64,000 bases of DNA from Prevotella melaninogenica (GTDB taxonomy: Bacteria > Bacteroidota > Bacteroidia > Bacteroidales > Bacteroidaceae), in NCBI RefSeq assembly GCF_018128065.1, contig NZ_CP072360.1, positions 1,616,501 to 1,680,500 on the forward strand, given 5' to 3'. Of this stretch, positions 16,284 to 26,000 are shown one piece after another. Positions within the stretch are counted from its first letter, which is position 1. Every line of letters starts with the position of its first letter. The position numbers and the translations under genes were made by a program. Below the pieces are notes generated by a model that made no database searches, was not told the origin of the DNA, and saw nothing but the letters and a program-made list of their open reading frames with translations.

Positions 16284-18640
16284 TACATGAAGGTTTTAAC
16301 ATATTCTTCTTGTACACCGCTAACCAAAGATAAAAGGTGTGCTACTGGCGCTGTTAACGTATAATAATCAGGGAGATAAAAAGGTGTTTTATGAAAGATA
16401 ACCACATTTTTTGGATAAAGCCCTTCTATATCACTTAACTTTACCGGATTATCCAGCGTATACACATATCCACCCGTACTTACATACTTCTCTGCCAGCG
16501 GATCCACCCCATACCACAGACTCGTGACAGGATTCATGTATCTTGCGCCATAGTAGTACAGTCCAGTCTCTGCATCCATCTCCTTACCATTGAACTTATA
16601 TGGCAGGTCTTCACTGCTGCTATGCTCATCAACTAACAGTTCACCGTATGGCAGGTAGGCATCATACTGTGTGATGTTGGCTTTATCATCTGTGATGTAA
16701 GACGTTGAGCCGAGGTGGTCACTATGATAGAAGAAGGTCTCCTCTTTCGTTGTGTCGTTAGCAATGTAACCATAACCAGCCTGCGGGTCATCAGGGTTGC
16801 TCGGGTCGTTCCAGCTTACAGGTGGACCGGGGTTGGTATTTGGTGTGGTGTTCGGCTTCGGAGTCTGTACCCAACCCTGTGGCACATCATGGTTGCCGAG
16901 TTCAGTGAGGACGGCATTATACCCTACACCCGTGTTCTCCGGATCACCATACGCACCCTTCTCTGTTGGTACACCAGGGGCTACACCCACCTTCTTATAA
17001 TACGCCTCTTTCTGTGTCTGAATCTGATTCATGCGTTCAGCATAGTCCTGCTGACCAGCCGTTACGTATGAACCGTTGCGTCCATAGACGTTGTTAAACA
17101 GACCTGTTCCTATCCTTGAAGCAACTCGTTTGTCACCAAGGAAGTAATGCTTTGTAAAGCGATTCTTATTTACAGAGAGGATACTTGCAGGATAGAGCGT
17201 GAAGTTATCCGTCTCATGGAAGGTAATACCTTGCGGTGCACCATTAATATACACACCTTCCATCGTACCGTAACTCTTCATGATGCGTTCACCAGCAGCA
17301 TTGTAAGTGTATCGGCTTGTCTTACCGTTATCGCTTAAGACCATCAGGCGGTTATCCTCATCCCAATACATCTCACGGGTAGTGTTCGTTGAGTCATTTG
17401 TCACCAACACAGGATTACCGTTGGCATCGTATGTGTAATGGTCGTGACCAATCTGCGTTGGAGCTGTCGGGTGGTTACTGTCCTCATACTTATAAGCAAA
17501 GTTATAAGACTTGGCAGTCGTCGTTGAGTCCACCTTCTGTACCTTTGTCAGCGGTTCACTCATCCGTCCGAACGACATCACCATATCATACGATGCACGC
17601 TTAGCCTTACCGCTTGCATGAATAAGACGGTTCAGCTCATCATACTCATACGTATGCGAACTCCTTCCTCCCAGCTTCGCCTTATTGAGTTTCGTCAGCG
17701 ACGTTGGGTTGGCAGCATTCGTAATACCGAGGATATTATCCACAGCATCATACTGATACCTGTTCTCCATCACAGTCTGACCATCCGCCGTAAGGTTCAT
17801 CACCTGCAGACGGTCACGCTGCTTGTCATATGTATAGGTGGTCTCCGTGCCATTACCGAGCTTCGTATAGACCGTATGACCCTCCTTATCGTAACCTATC
17901 CTGTCAACAATAACGCTCTGTCGTCCCTGTTTATTGCTCGTCATACTCTCCACCTGTCCTGCAGCATTGTAATGGTAGGTAACCACTTCACCGTCAGGAT
18001 AAGTCATCGTCTGCACACGGTTCCAACTATCATACGTAGCACCATAGACATAAGTCCTGATATCCGCCACGCTCGCCATGACCGTACGGACAGTCTTCGT
18101 CACCTCACCCTGTCGACCGTAGTAGTAGGCTTCACCGCCACTCGCATCCTCTACGAGGGCAAGACGACCGGCACGGTTGTACTTATCGCCAGCCTTACCA
18201 TAGGTATAAGTAACACGATTAAAGAGATTTTCGGGATAAAGCACCTCGTGAAGCCGTTCGAAGTCGTAGGTGTAAGAGATGTAACCCTTGTCAGATATCG
18301 ACTTCCTAAGCTCTGCCGTGAGCTTCGTCATGAGGTTACCTGCCGCATCATAAGTCATATCCGTTTCACCAGCATCAGGATGGTTCACCATCAGTTTGCG
18401 ACCAAGCAAGTCGTAGGCATACTTCGTCTCCTTACCGTTAGGATGCTGAACCGTCATCAGCTGTCCGACAGGGTCATAGCTGTACTTCACCGTGATATCC
18501 TCACCACGGGCATGCTGCACCGTTTCACGGTTACGTCCCTTGGCATCCGTATAGCTCTCCGCATGTCGTCCCAGTGCATCCGTGACTGTTGTCTGGAGCA
18601 TCGGTCCACCGTCATGGCTTTGGATGGTGTAGGCACTCAT
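16283..18640 (-). CDS. Orphan RHS-core protein F, tip truncated by frameshift
   Basis: 785 residues; begins MSAYTIQSHDGG, a slightly altered version of the core TAYSIGSHDGE, so the core covers about the last 735 residues before the boundary (nt ~16430). The tip starts DIEGLYPKNVVIF and contains AHLLSLVSGVQEEYVK, shared with E and I, then stops. The rest of the toxin, with HExxH, is in the next frame. Upstream, immediately before the ATG, is an AT-rich 50-base spacer without core homology, so this may be a genuine start. Confidence 0.7.
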   Translation of the reverse strand: MSAYTIQSHDGGPMLQTTVTDALGRHAESYTDAKGRNRETVQHARGEDITVKYSYDPVGQLMTVQHPNGKETKYAYDLLGRKLMVNHPDAGETDMTYDAAGNLMTKLTAELRKSISDKGYISYTYDFERLHEVLYPENLFNRVTYTYGKAGDKYNRAGRLALVEDASGGEAYYYGRQGEVTKTVRTVMASVADIRTYVYGATYDSWNRVQTMTYPDGEVVTYHYNAAGQVESMTSNKQGRQSVIVDRIGYDKEGHTVYTKLGNGTETTYTYDKQRDRLQVMNLTADGQTVMENRYQYDAVDNILGITNAANPTSLTKLNKAKLGGRSSHTYEYDELNRLIHASGKAKRASYDMVMSFGRMSEPLTKVQKVDSTTTAKSYNFAYKYEDSNHPTAPTQIGHDHYTYDANGNPVLVTNDSTNTTREMYWDEDNRLMVLSDNGKTSRYTYNAAGERIMKSYGTMEGVYINGAPQGITFHETDNFTLYPASILSVNKNRFTKHYFLGDKRVASRIGTGLFNNVYGRNGSYVTAGQQDYAERMNQIQTQKEAYYKKVGVAPGVPTEKGAYGDPENTGVGYNAVLTELGNHDVPQGWVQTPKPNTTPNTNPGPPVSWNDPSNPDDPQAGYGYIANDTTKEETFFYHSDHLGSTSYITDDKANITQYDAYLPYGELLVDEHSSSEDLPYKFNGKEMDAETGLYYYGARYMNPVTSLWYGVDPLAEKYVSTGGYVYTLDNPVKLSDIEGLYPKNVVIFHKTPFYLPDYYTLTAPVAHLLSLVSGVQEEYVKTFM

Positions 18641-18693
18641 TAATTTTCTTCATAACTTGCCTTTTAGTAAAATCACTATATATTCCTCTTCTT

Positions 18694-19173
18694 CTATTCC
18701 TTAAATGTAGAGTAAAACATTTTGGGCTTTAGCCAATAAACCTTTTTTAGATAATATACTCCTTCAAGATATTTCGTGTCATTCTTTATAGATTTAGCCC
18801 ATTTTAAACCTTCTCCAGATTTACTATAGGCTATATGTATTGTACTAACACGTTTAATTTGTTTAATAATGACAAAAGCTTCATCTAGCCTATCCAAGTT
18901 CAGCAATGCAAATATATAATTATACTTAACCAAGTAGTCTGCGGAATTCAACTCAAACGCTTTTCGTGAATATTCATATGCTTCTTCCAATTGTTCCAAC
19001 TTAGTGCAAACATTGGATAGTTCCGTTAAGAAGAATGATTCATTATAATATTTTTTTGACATTTTTACTAAGAATAGTTTAAGATTATTCCATTGTGATT
19101 CGGCTTTAAGAAGTGACAATCTTTCATCTATTCGCTTCGTCTCCTCTTGCAGTAAGAAACCATTACTTCCCAT
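18694..19173 (-). CDS. TPR-like cytosolic immunity protein for cassette G
   Basis: About 159 residues, starting at the ATG at 19173 that overlaps the last codons and stop of toxin G (19163). A longer frame to 19305 exists but runs inside the toxin coding sequence. No signal peptide. The middle shows two helical tetratricopeptide-like units (LSNVCTKLEQLEEAYEYSRK, FALLNLDRLDEAFVIIKQI). TPR proteins commonly act as binding partners; here an immunity role in the cytosol is inferred from position and from the absence of export signals. Confidence 0.65.
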   Translation of the reverse strand: MGSNGFLLQEETKRIDERLSLLKAESQWNNLKLFLVKMSKKYYNESFFLTELSNVCTKLEQLEEAYEYSRKAFELNSADYLVKYNYIFALLNLDRLDEAFVIIKQIKRVSTIHIAYSKSGEGLKWAKSIKNDTKYLEGVYYLKKVYWLKPKMFYSTFKE

Positions 19174-21256
19174 TTTTACGTTTATTTGGATTTGCTTTCT
19201 TTTGATATTTTTTATTTTTGTCTCCCCGGTTACTATTTCGATTCTGTCCATATGAAGATCCGGCTCGATGAGCAGTGTGCTTATCACTAGTTGATTTTCT
19301 AGCACCTTTTGTATGCTCTGCAGCTAAGAAGATAGACTCTTTGGGACTGCTATTTGCGCTTACAAACTCATTATAGACGTATGCTCCGAAGCCGACTAAG
19401 CCTACTATTGGTATTGCTATATCATCCACAGTTCCAATACCTGTAGCATCATCAGCACCTAAAACAATAATACTAGATGTCGCAAAGGCCATAATTGCTT
19501 GAGCTGTGGATGAACCATGTGGAGATGAGACAACATCTTTTTTATAATATACTTTTGTCCTTTTTGTACGTTGATTCTTCGGATAACTTACGATACGTCC
19601 ATCAGTATCCACTAACTTCACCGGATTATCCAGCGTATACACATATCCACCCATACTTGCATACTTCTCTGCCAATGGATCCACTCCATACCAAAGACTC
19701 GTGATTGGATTCATGTACCTTGCACCATAATAGTACAGGCCTGTCTCTTCATCGAACTGTTTACCATTGAACTTATACGGTAGGTCCTCACTACTGCTAT
19801 GCTCGTCAACTAACAGTTCACCGTATGGTAGGTAAGCATCATACTGGGTGATGTTGGCATGATCGTCTGTGATGTAAGACGTTGAACCTAAGTGGTCACT
19901 GTGATAGAAGAAAGTTTCCTCTTTCGTTGTGTCGTTAGGAATGTAGCCATAACCTGCCTGCGGGTCATCAGGGTTGCTTGGGTCATTCCAGCTTACAGGT
20001 GGACCGGGGTTAGTATTCGGTGTGGTGTTCGGCTTCGGAGTCTGAATCCAACCCTGTGGCACATCGTGGTTGCCGAGTGTGTCAATGATAGAGTTATATC
20101 CTCGTTTTGTATTCTCTGGGTCACCATACGCACCCTTCATTGTAGGTACACCTGGTGCAATGCCCTGCTGCTTGTAATACGCTTCCTTCTGACGTTGGAT
20201 TTGGTTCATACGTTCAGCATAGTCCTGCTGACCAGCGGTTACATATGAGCCGTTACGCCCGTAAACGTTGTTAAACAGACCTGTTCCTATTCTTGAAGCA
20301 ACTCGTTTGTCACCAAGGAAGTAATGCTTCGTAAATCTGTTTTTGTTGACAGAGAGGATACTTGCAGGATAAAGCGTAAAGTTATCCGTCTCATGGAAGG
20401 TAATACCTTGCGGTGCACCATTGATATACACACCCTCCATCGTACCATAACTCTTCATGATACGCTCACCGGCAGCGTTGTAAGTGTAACGGCTTGTCTT
20501 GCCGTTATCACTTAAAACCATCAGGCGGTTGTCCTCATCCCAATACATCTCGCGGGTAGTATTCGTAGAGTCGTTCGTTACCAGTGTTGGATTACCATTG
20601 GCATCGTACGTGTAATGGTCATGACCAATCTGCGTTGGAGCTGTCGGGTGGTTACTGTCCTCATACTTATAAGCAAAGTTATAAGACTTGGCAGTTGTCG
20701 TTGAGTCCACTTTCTGAACTTTTGTCAGCGGCTCACTCATCCGTCCGAACGACATCACCATATCATACGATGCATGCTTTGCTTTAGCGCTTGCATGAAT
20801 AAGGCGGTTCAGCTCGTCATATTCATACGTATGCGAACTCCTTCCTCCCAGCTTCGCCCTATTGAGTTTCATCAGCGACGTTGGGTTGGCAGCATTCGTA
20901 ATACCGAGGATATTATCCACAGCATCATAACGATACCTGTTCTCCATCACAGTCTGACCGTCCGCTGTAAGGTTCATCACCTGCAGACGGTCACGCTGCT
21001 TGTCGTAGCTATAGGTAGTCTCCGTGCCATTACCGAGCTTCGTATAGACCGTATGACCCTCCTTGTCGTAACCTATCCTATCAACAATAACGCTCTGACT
21101 TCCCTGTTTATTGCTCGTAAGACGCTCAACCTGTCCAGCAGCATTGTAGTGATAGGTCACCACTTCACCGTCAGGATAAGTCATCGTCTGTACACGGTTC
21201 CAGCTGTCATACGTAGCACCATAGACATAAGTCCTAATATCTGCCACGCTCGCCAT
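19163..21256 (-). CDS. Orphan RHS-core protein G with hydrophobic segment and basic tip
   Basis: 697 residues starting at the same internal core methionine (MASVADIRTY) as cassette C. Core to about residue 551, then a short tip of about 146 residues: a hydrophobic segment (IAIPIVGLVGFGAYVYN) followed by KGARKSTSDKHTAHRAG and a strongly basic tail (KYQKKANPNKRKNGK). Similar TSDKHxxxRxG-type basic ends occur in polymorphic toxin tips thought to act on nucleic acids; this is a suggestion only. Its cytosolic TPR partner fits an intracellular target. Upstream it joins the shared leader with the 11-bp array. Confidence 0.65.
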   Translation of the reverse strand: MASVADIRTYVYGATYDSWNRVQTMTYPDGEVVTYHYNAAGQVERLTSNKQGSQSVIVDRIGYDKEGHTVYTKLGNGTETTYSYDKQRDRLQVMNLTADGQTVMENRYRYDAVDNILGITNAANPTSLMKLNRAKLGGRSSHTYEYDELNRLIHASAKAKHASYDMVMSFGRMSEPLTKVQKVDSTTTAKSYNFAYKYEDSNHPTAPTQIGHDHYTYDANGNPTLVTNDSTNTTREMYWDEDNRLMVLSDNGKTSRYTYNAAGERIMKSYGTMEGVYINGAPQGITFHETDNFTLYPASILSVNKNRFTKHYFLGDKRVASRIGTGLFNNVYGRNGSYVTAGQQDYAERMNQIQRQKEAYYKQQGIAPGVPTMKGAYGDPENTKRGYNSIIDTLGNHDVPQGWIQTPKPNTTPNTNPGPPVSWNDPSNPDDPQAGYGYIPNDTTKEETFFYHSDHLGSTSYITDDHANITQYDAYLPYGELLVDEHSSSEDLPYKFNGKQFDEETGLYYYGARYMNPITSLWYGVDPLAEKYASMGGYVYTLDNPVKLVDTDGRIVSYPKNQRTKRTKVYYKKDVVSSPHGSSTAQAIMAFATSSIIVLGADDATGIGTVDDIAIPIVGLVGFGAYVYNEFVSANSSPKESIFLAAEHTKGARKSTSDKHTAHRAGSSYGQNRNSNRGDKNKKYQKKANPNKRKNGK

Positions 21257-21373
21257 GACCGTTCGGACAGTCTTAACAACTTCGCCCTGTCTGCCGTAGA
21301 TGCGTAGTTGAGGTTGTTCCGTGTACTCGTATTGTTCATTGTTATATTATCGAAGAATTTTAATTTACTTAGT

Positions 21374-21510
21374 TTGCACGATTACTGCATACGTCTTGCA
21401 GTTCTTCTGCAAAGGCCTTGCAGTGTTACTGCATGCGTGCTGCAGTGTTTCTGCAAGGCTTCTGCAGTGAGACTGCAACGCGGGTGCAGAATCTCTGCAG
21501 TACTATTGCG
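21374..21510. repeat. 11-bp tandem array, 13 units (leader of cassette G)
   Basis: (T/C/G)TGCA pentamers at exact 11-nt steps from 21374 to 21506 (13 units, the last TTGCG), each followed by six variable bases. It is the longer relative of 10644-10736: flanks match, but four units are gained or lost. Because 11 is not divisible by 3, three consecutive units encode LQxxCxxxAxx on the minus strand (e.g. VSLQKPCRNTAARMQ). Confidence 0.9.
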
Positions 21511-21576
21511 AAATGATTTAGTGCGTTGTATCGATTCATTCGTTCGGTGTTGTCCGCCTTGAACATGTTGTATATG

Positions 21577-22026
21577 TCATTGTTCCCAGTCGGGGCGCTG
21601 TTCGTAGCTGTCGAATTGCGGGGCGGGGAGTTCGTATTCATTGAATATTGTTGTTATTTCTGCCTGCTGCTCGGGCGAAATGAGCTGGTCTCCCTTTTGG
21701 GCGTAATAGAAAGCGCGCTCGCTGCTGAACACGTTCATTACATCGTAGCGCACGCTGTGGTACTGCGCTTTGGGGATATGGTCGAACAGTCGGCGCATGC
21801 CTCGGGCGTATCGCATGGGGGCGTCACTGCGAAACTCGCGGCACGCTTCGCCTTTCGCTACTTGTGCTACGTAGGCGGGCGTTACGCAATAGTTCGTTGT
21901 CGGCGGTTCGGGTTGCAACTGATATAGTCGGGCAACTTGGCGGCGAAGGCAGTGTACTGCTTTCGCGCATTCTTTGTCTGTGGCGTAGCATGAGGCGTAG
22001 CCGAAGGGGATTTTTTCAATCTGCAT
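21577..22026 (-). CDS. Conserved Bacteroidota hypothetical protein (DUF6078-like)
   Basis: 149 residues, no signal peptide. N-terminal IPFGYASCYATDKECAKAVHCLRR gives a Cys-x7-Cys... pattern followed by a helical LRRQ region, a MRYARGMRRLF stretch and a C-terminal FYYAQKGDQLISPEQQ segment. This order resembles a small Bacteroidota family that I know as DUF6078; assignment by eye, moderate at best. Higher GC than the neighbouring toxin tips. It is directly followed (on the minus strand) by the 11-bp repeat array, and a frame of that array (21426-21641) overlaps its 3' end. Confidence 0.6.
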   Translation of the reverse strand: MQIEKIPFGYASCYATDKECAKAVHCLRRQVARLYQLQPEPPTTNYCVTPAYVAQVAKGEACREFRSDAPMRYARGMRRLFDHIPKAQYHSVRYDVMNVFSSERAFYYAQKGDQLISPEQQAEITTIFNEYELPAPQFDSYEQRPDWEQ

Positions 22027-22088
22027 AAATATGATTAATCAAATATAGCTGTTAATTTATTCTTTTTTACAACTACAAAGATAATAAT

Positions 22089-22535
22089 TTACTTGATAAT
22101 CTCTAAATCTTTTACGTATCGACCATTCTTTTCTGCCGAGAAAGAATAATACTCAGCCCCGTTACCCACAATACCGATATTCCTCCCTTTCATGGGGAAA
22201 GAATCCAACACATTAAAAGCCCCATCTCTTCGTATCGTTTTATAAGAGAAGGAATGTGGGTGTATCCTGTAAATGTTCTTATATAAGTTATCTACATAAA
22301 TTGTATCTGTTCCGGTAATAAAATAGAGCAGGATCTCTCCATAATAACCATTGGTTTTGCGAATAATGATAGAATCTGTATCCCCAATGATGAGACTATC
22401 ATACTTATCACCCTCGGAAACGGATATATAAATATTATTCATATCACAATAATATCGCTTTTTTATCTTTTTGTTTGTACAGGAAATAACAAGAAGTAAA
22501 ACGAATGTGTATGCAATGATGTCCTTTATTCTCAT
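22089..22535 (-). CDS. Putative lipoprotein, second immunity candidate behind cassette I
   Basis: 148 residues with lipoprotein signal (FVLLLVISC lipobox). The mature part is rich in Ile/Tyr/Asp and has no family I recognise. It lies 84 nt after the immunity gene of cassette I and has no toxin tip of its own immediately upstream, so it is either a second protective gene of that cassette or a leftover immunity gene whose toxin was lost. Confidence 0.55.
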   Translation of the reverse strand: MRIKDIIAYTFVLLLVISCTNKKIKKRYYCDMNNIYISVSEGDKYDSLIIGDTDSIIIRKTNGYYGEILLYFITGTDTIYVDNLYKNIYRIHPHSFSYKTIRRDGAFNVLDSFPMKGRNIGIVGNGAEYYSFSAEKNGRYVKDLEIIK

Positions 22536-22618
22536 TTGAAAAAGAAATTTTGATAGTATTTACAAAGGGATAAATAGGTGAGGAAATTTATTGTTGTCTG
22601 ATACAGTACTTTATACCC

Positions 22619-23077
22619 TTAGGTATTCTTATCGGAATCACATGTAGTTCGAGTTGCTTTTATCACCCTTCCTATTGAATCCGTTCTAATCTTAACTCTA
22701 AAAGCTATACCTCCCATGCCGTTATTCGACAAAGTATATGTAGAATTTGGTCTTAATTTGATCTTTTTAGAAAAATTGTAACCTCCGACATAAACATTAT
22801 ATTTATCGGGAATACTATCAAGCCTTATTTTGCTTGGTGGTGGATTTATCGTATCATTCCACACAAGTAATATACCTCCCTCATATTGACATCCATTTGA
22901 AGCTACGGAGTCGTTATCAATACTGAGTTTATAAAAAGACTTTTCACACGAACATATCGTTTGACTCGCAATATCAAAGTAAAAAGCATTATCTACTTTA
23001 CATGAAAAAAATAGAAATACATATAGAATTACTATGATATTATCTTTTTTTAGTTTTGCTTTCACTCTTTTTCCCAA
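22619..23077 (-). CDS. Lipoprotein immunity protein for cassette I (GMGG family)
   Basis: 152 residues; a basic N-terminus precedes the hydrophobic signal and lipobox (VILYVFLFFSC). The C-terminal half contains KKIKLRPNSTYTLSNNGMGG and ends with SIGRVIKATR, the same box order as in the E immunity protein. The start overlaps the 3' end of toxin I by 38 nt. Export plus pairing with an HExxH tip suggests that it blocks the peptidase in the periplasm or at the surface. Confidence 0.7.
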   Translation of the reverse strand: MGKRVKAKLKKDNIIVILYVFLFFSCKVDNAFYFDIASQTICSCEKSFYKLSIDNDSVASNGCQYEGGILLVWNDTINPPPSKIRLDSIPDKYNVYVGGYNFSKKIKLRPNSTYTLSNNGMGGIAFRVKIRTDSIGRVIKATRTTCDSDKNT

Positions 23078-26000
23078 ATTTATTTGTAATAAAGGCCTTC
23101 CACCATTGATCTAATCTCTCTATGATTTGATCTTGGGAATTATTCTTGTTCTTAAATAGCTTTTCTAAACCTTTCATTTTATAATTTTTATCGATAAATG
23201 CACTAAATTTCCTAAAAGTAATAGCTCCTTTATCTGCTTCCTTTTCTTTTGTAGAATAGCTACCATCATGCCAATTTTGCCCTGATAGTATATTTCTAAG
23301 ATATTGATAAACAGATCCTACCAGATGCCTTTTTCCTTTTATTTGAGGAATATGACCAACCTCATGGGCATTTCTTTCCATAAACTCATAGAAAAAGGCT
23401 CCATTAGTTTCTCTATATGTCATATTATTTTTAAAATTATAATAATAATGGGTTATTATTGCATGATCAGGATCTTTCCCTGCTGTCAATGATGAACCAG
23501 CTGTACCTATTGATCCATTTAATATACCAGTTTCCTCAAATATTACATTTGCGAAAAGGATTTGTTGCTCATTGACCCCACTTACTAAGTGGAGAAGATG
23601 AGCTGCTGCTGGAGTAAAATAATAACCTCCAAGTGGATTCCTTGCTAATATTATACTATTTTCTGATTGTTTCCCATTTGGATCTAAATATTTAATAGGA
23701 TTATCCATTGTATAGCAATACCCATTCACATTTGGATACTTCTCCGCTAACGGATCCACCCCATACCAGATACTTGCCATAGGATTCATGTACCTTGCAC
23801 CGTAATAGTACAAGCCTGTCTCCTCATCGAACTGCTTGCCGTTGAACTTATATGGCAGGTCTTCACTGCTACTATGCTCGTCAACCAACAGTTCACCGTA
23901 TGGCAGGTAAGCATCATACTGTGTGATGTTGGCTTTATCGTCTGTGATATAAGACGTTGAGCCGAGGTGGTCACTGTGATAGAAGAAGGTCTCCTCACAT
24001 GTTGTGTCGTTTGGAATATAACCATAACCAGCCTGCGGGTCGTCAGGGGTACTCGGGTCATTCCAGCTTACAGGTGGACCGGGGTTGGTATTCGGTGTGG
24101 TGTTGGGGCGTGGAGTCTGAATCCAACCCTGTGGCACATCGTGGTTGCCGAGTGTGTCAATGATAGAGTTATACCCTCGTTTTGTATTCTCCGGGTCACC
24201 ATACGCACCCTTCATAGTAGGTACACCAGGGGCAATGCCTTGCTGCTTATAGTATGCCTCCTTCTGTGTCTGAATCTGATTCATACGCTCTGCATAGTCC
24301 TGCTGACCAGCCGTTACGTATGAGCCGTTACGTCCGTAAACGTTGTTGAACAATCCTGTACCGATACGGCTGGCGATTCGTTTGTCACCAATGAAGTAAT
24401 GCTTTGTGAAGCGATTCTTGTTAACAGAGAGGATACTTGCCGGATAAAGCGTAAAGTTGTCCGTCTCGTGGAATGTGATACCCTGCGGTGCACCGTTGAT
24501 ATACACACCCTCCATCGTACCGTAACTCTTCATAATACGTTCGCCGGCAGCGTTGTAAGTGTAACGACTTGTCTTACCGTTATCGCTTAAGACCATGAGT
24601 CGGTTGTCCTCATCCCAGTACATCTCACGGGTAGTGTTCGTAGAGTCGTTCGTTACCAGCGTTGGATTACCGTTGGCATCGTATGTGTAATGGTCGTGAC
24701 CAATCTGCGTTGGAGCCGTAGGATGGTTACTGTCTTCATACTTATAAGCAAAGTTATAAGACTTAGCAGTTGTCGTTGAGTCCACCTTCTGCACCTTTGT
24801 CAGCGGTTCACTCATCCGTCCGAACGACATCACCATATCATACGATGCACGCTTAGCCTTACCGCTGGCATGAACAAGACGGTTCAGCTCATCATACTCA
24901 TACGTATGCGAACTCCTTCCTCCTAACTTCGCCTTGTTGAGTTTCGTCAGCGACGTTGGGTTGGCAGCATTCGTGATACCGAGGATATTATCCACAGCAT
25001 CATACTGGTACCTGTTCTCCATCACAGTCTGACCATCCGCTGTAAGGTTCATCACCTGCAGACGTTCACGCTGCTTGTCATAGGTATAGGTAGTCTCCGT
25101 GCCATTACCGAGTTTCGTATAGACCGTATGACCCTCCTTGTCGTAACCTATCCTGTCAACAATAACGCTCTGACGTCCCTGTTTATTGCTCGTCAGGCTC
25201 TCCACCTGTCCGGCAGCATTGTAGTGATAAGTTACCACTTCACCGTCAGGATAAGTCATCGTCTGCACCCGGTTCCAGCTGTCATAGGTAGCACCATAGA
25301 CATAAGTCCTGATATCCGCCACGCTCGCCATCACTGTACGTACAGTCTTCGTCACCTCACCCTGTCTGCCGTAGTAGTAGGCTTCACCACCCGAAGCATC
25401 CTCAACGAGGGCAAGACGACCGGCACGGTTGTACTTATCGCCAGCCTTACCATAGGTATAAGTAACACGGTTGAAGAGATTTTCTGGATAAAGCACCTCA
25501 TGCAGTCGTTCGAAGTCGTAGGTGTAAGAGATGTAACCCTTGTCAGATATCGACTTCCTAAGTTCTGCCGTGAGCTTCGTCAGGAGGTTGCCTGCCGCAT
25601 CATAGGTCATATCCGTCTCACCTGCATCAGGATGGTTCACCATCAGTTTGCGACCAAGCAAGTCATAGGCATACTTCGTCTCCCTACCGTTAGGATGCTG
25701 AACTGTCATCACCTGACCGACAGGGTCATAGCTGTACTTCACCGTGATATCCTCACCACGAGCATGCTGCACCGTCTCCCGGTTACGCCCCTTGGCATCG
25801 GTATAGCTCTCCGCATGTCGTCCCAGTGCATCCGTGACCGTTGTCTGAAGCATCGGTTCACCGTCATGACTACCGATACTGTAGGCTGTGCGTGTCACAC
25901 TGCCGTCAGCAAGCGTAACACTCATGGTACGGTCGTGCGCATCATACTCTGTCTTTGCCTGCAAATCACCTGTAGCATGGTTGTAAGTGCCAATATTACC

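Noticed and set aside
19173..19305. Longer version of the TPR immunity protein starting at 19305
   Set aside because: The extra 44 residues are read from inside the toxin G coding sequence; the ATG at 19173 at the gene overlap is more plausible.
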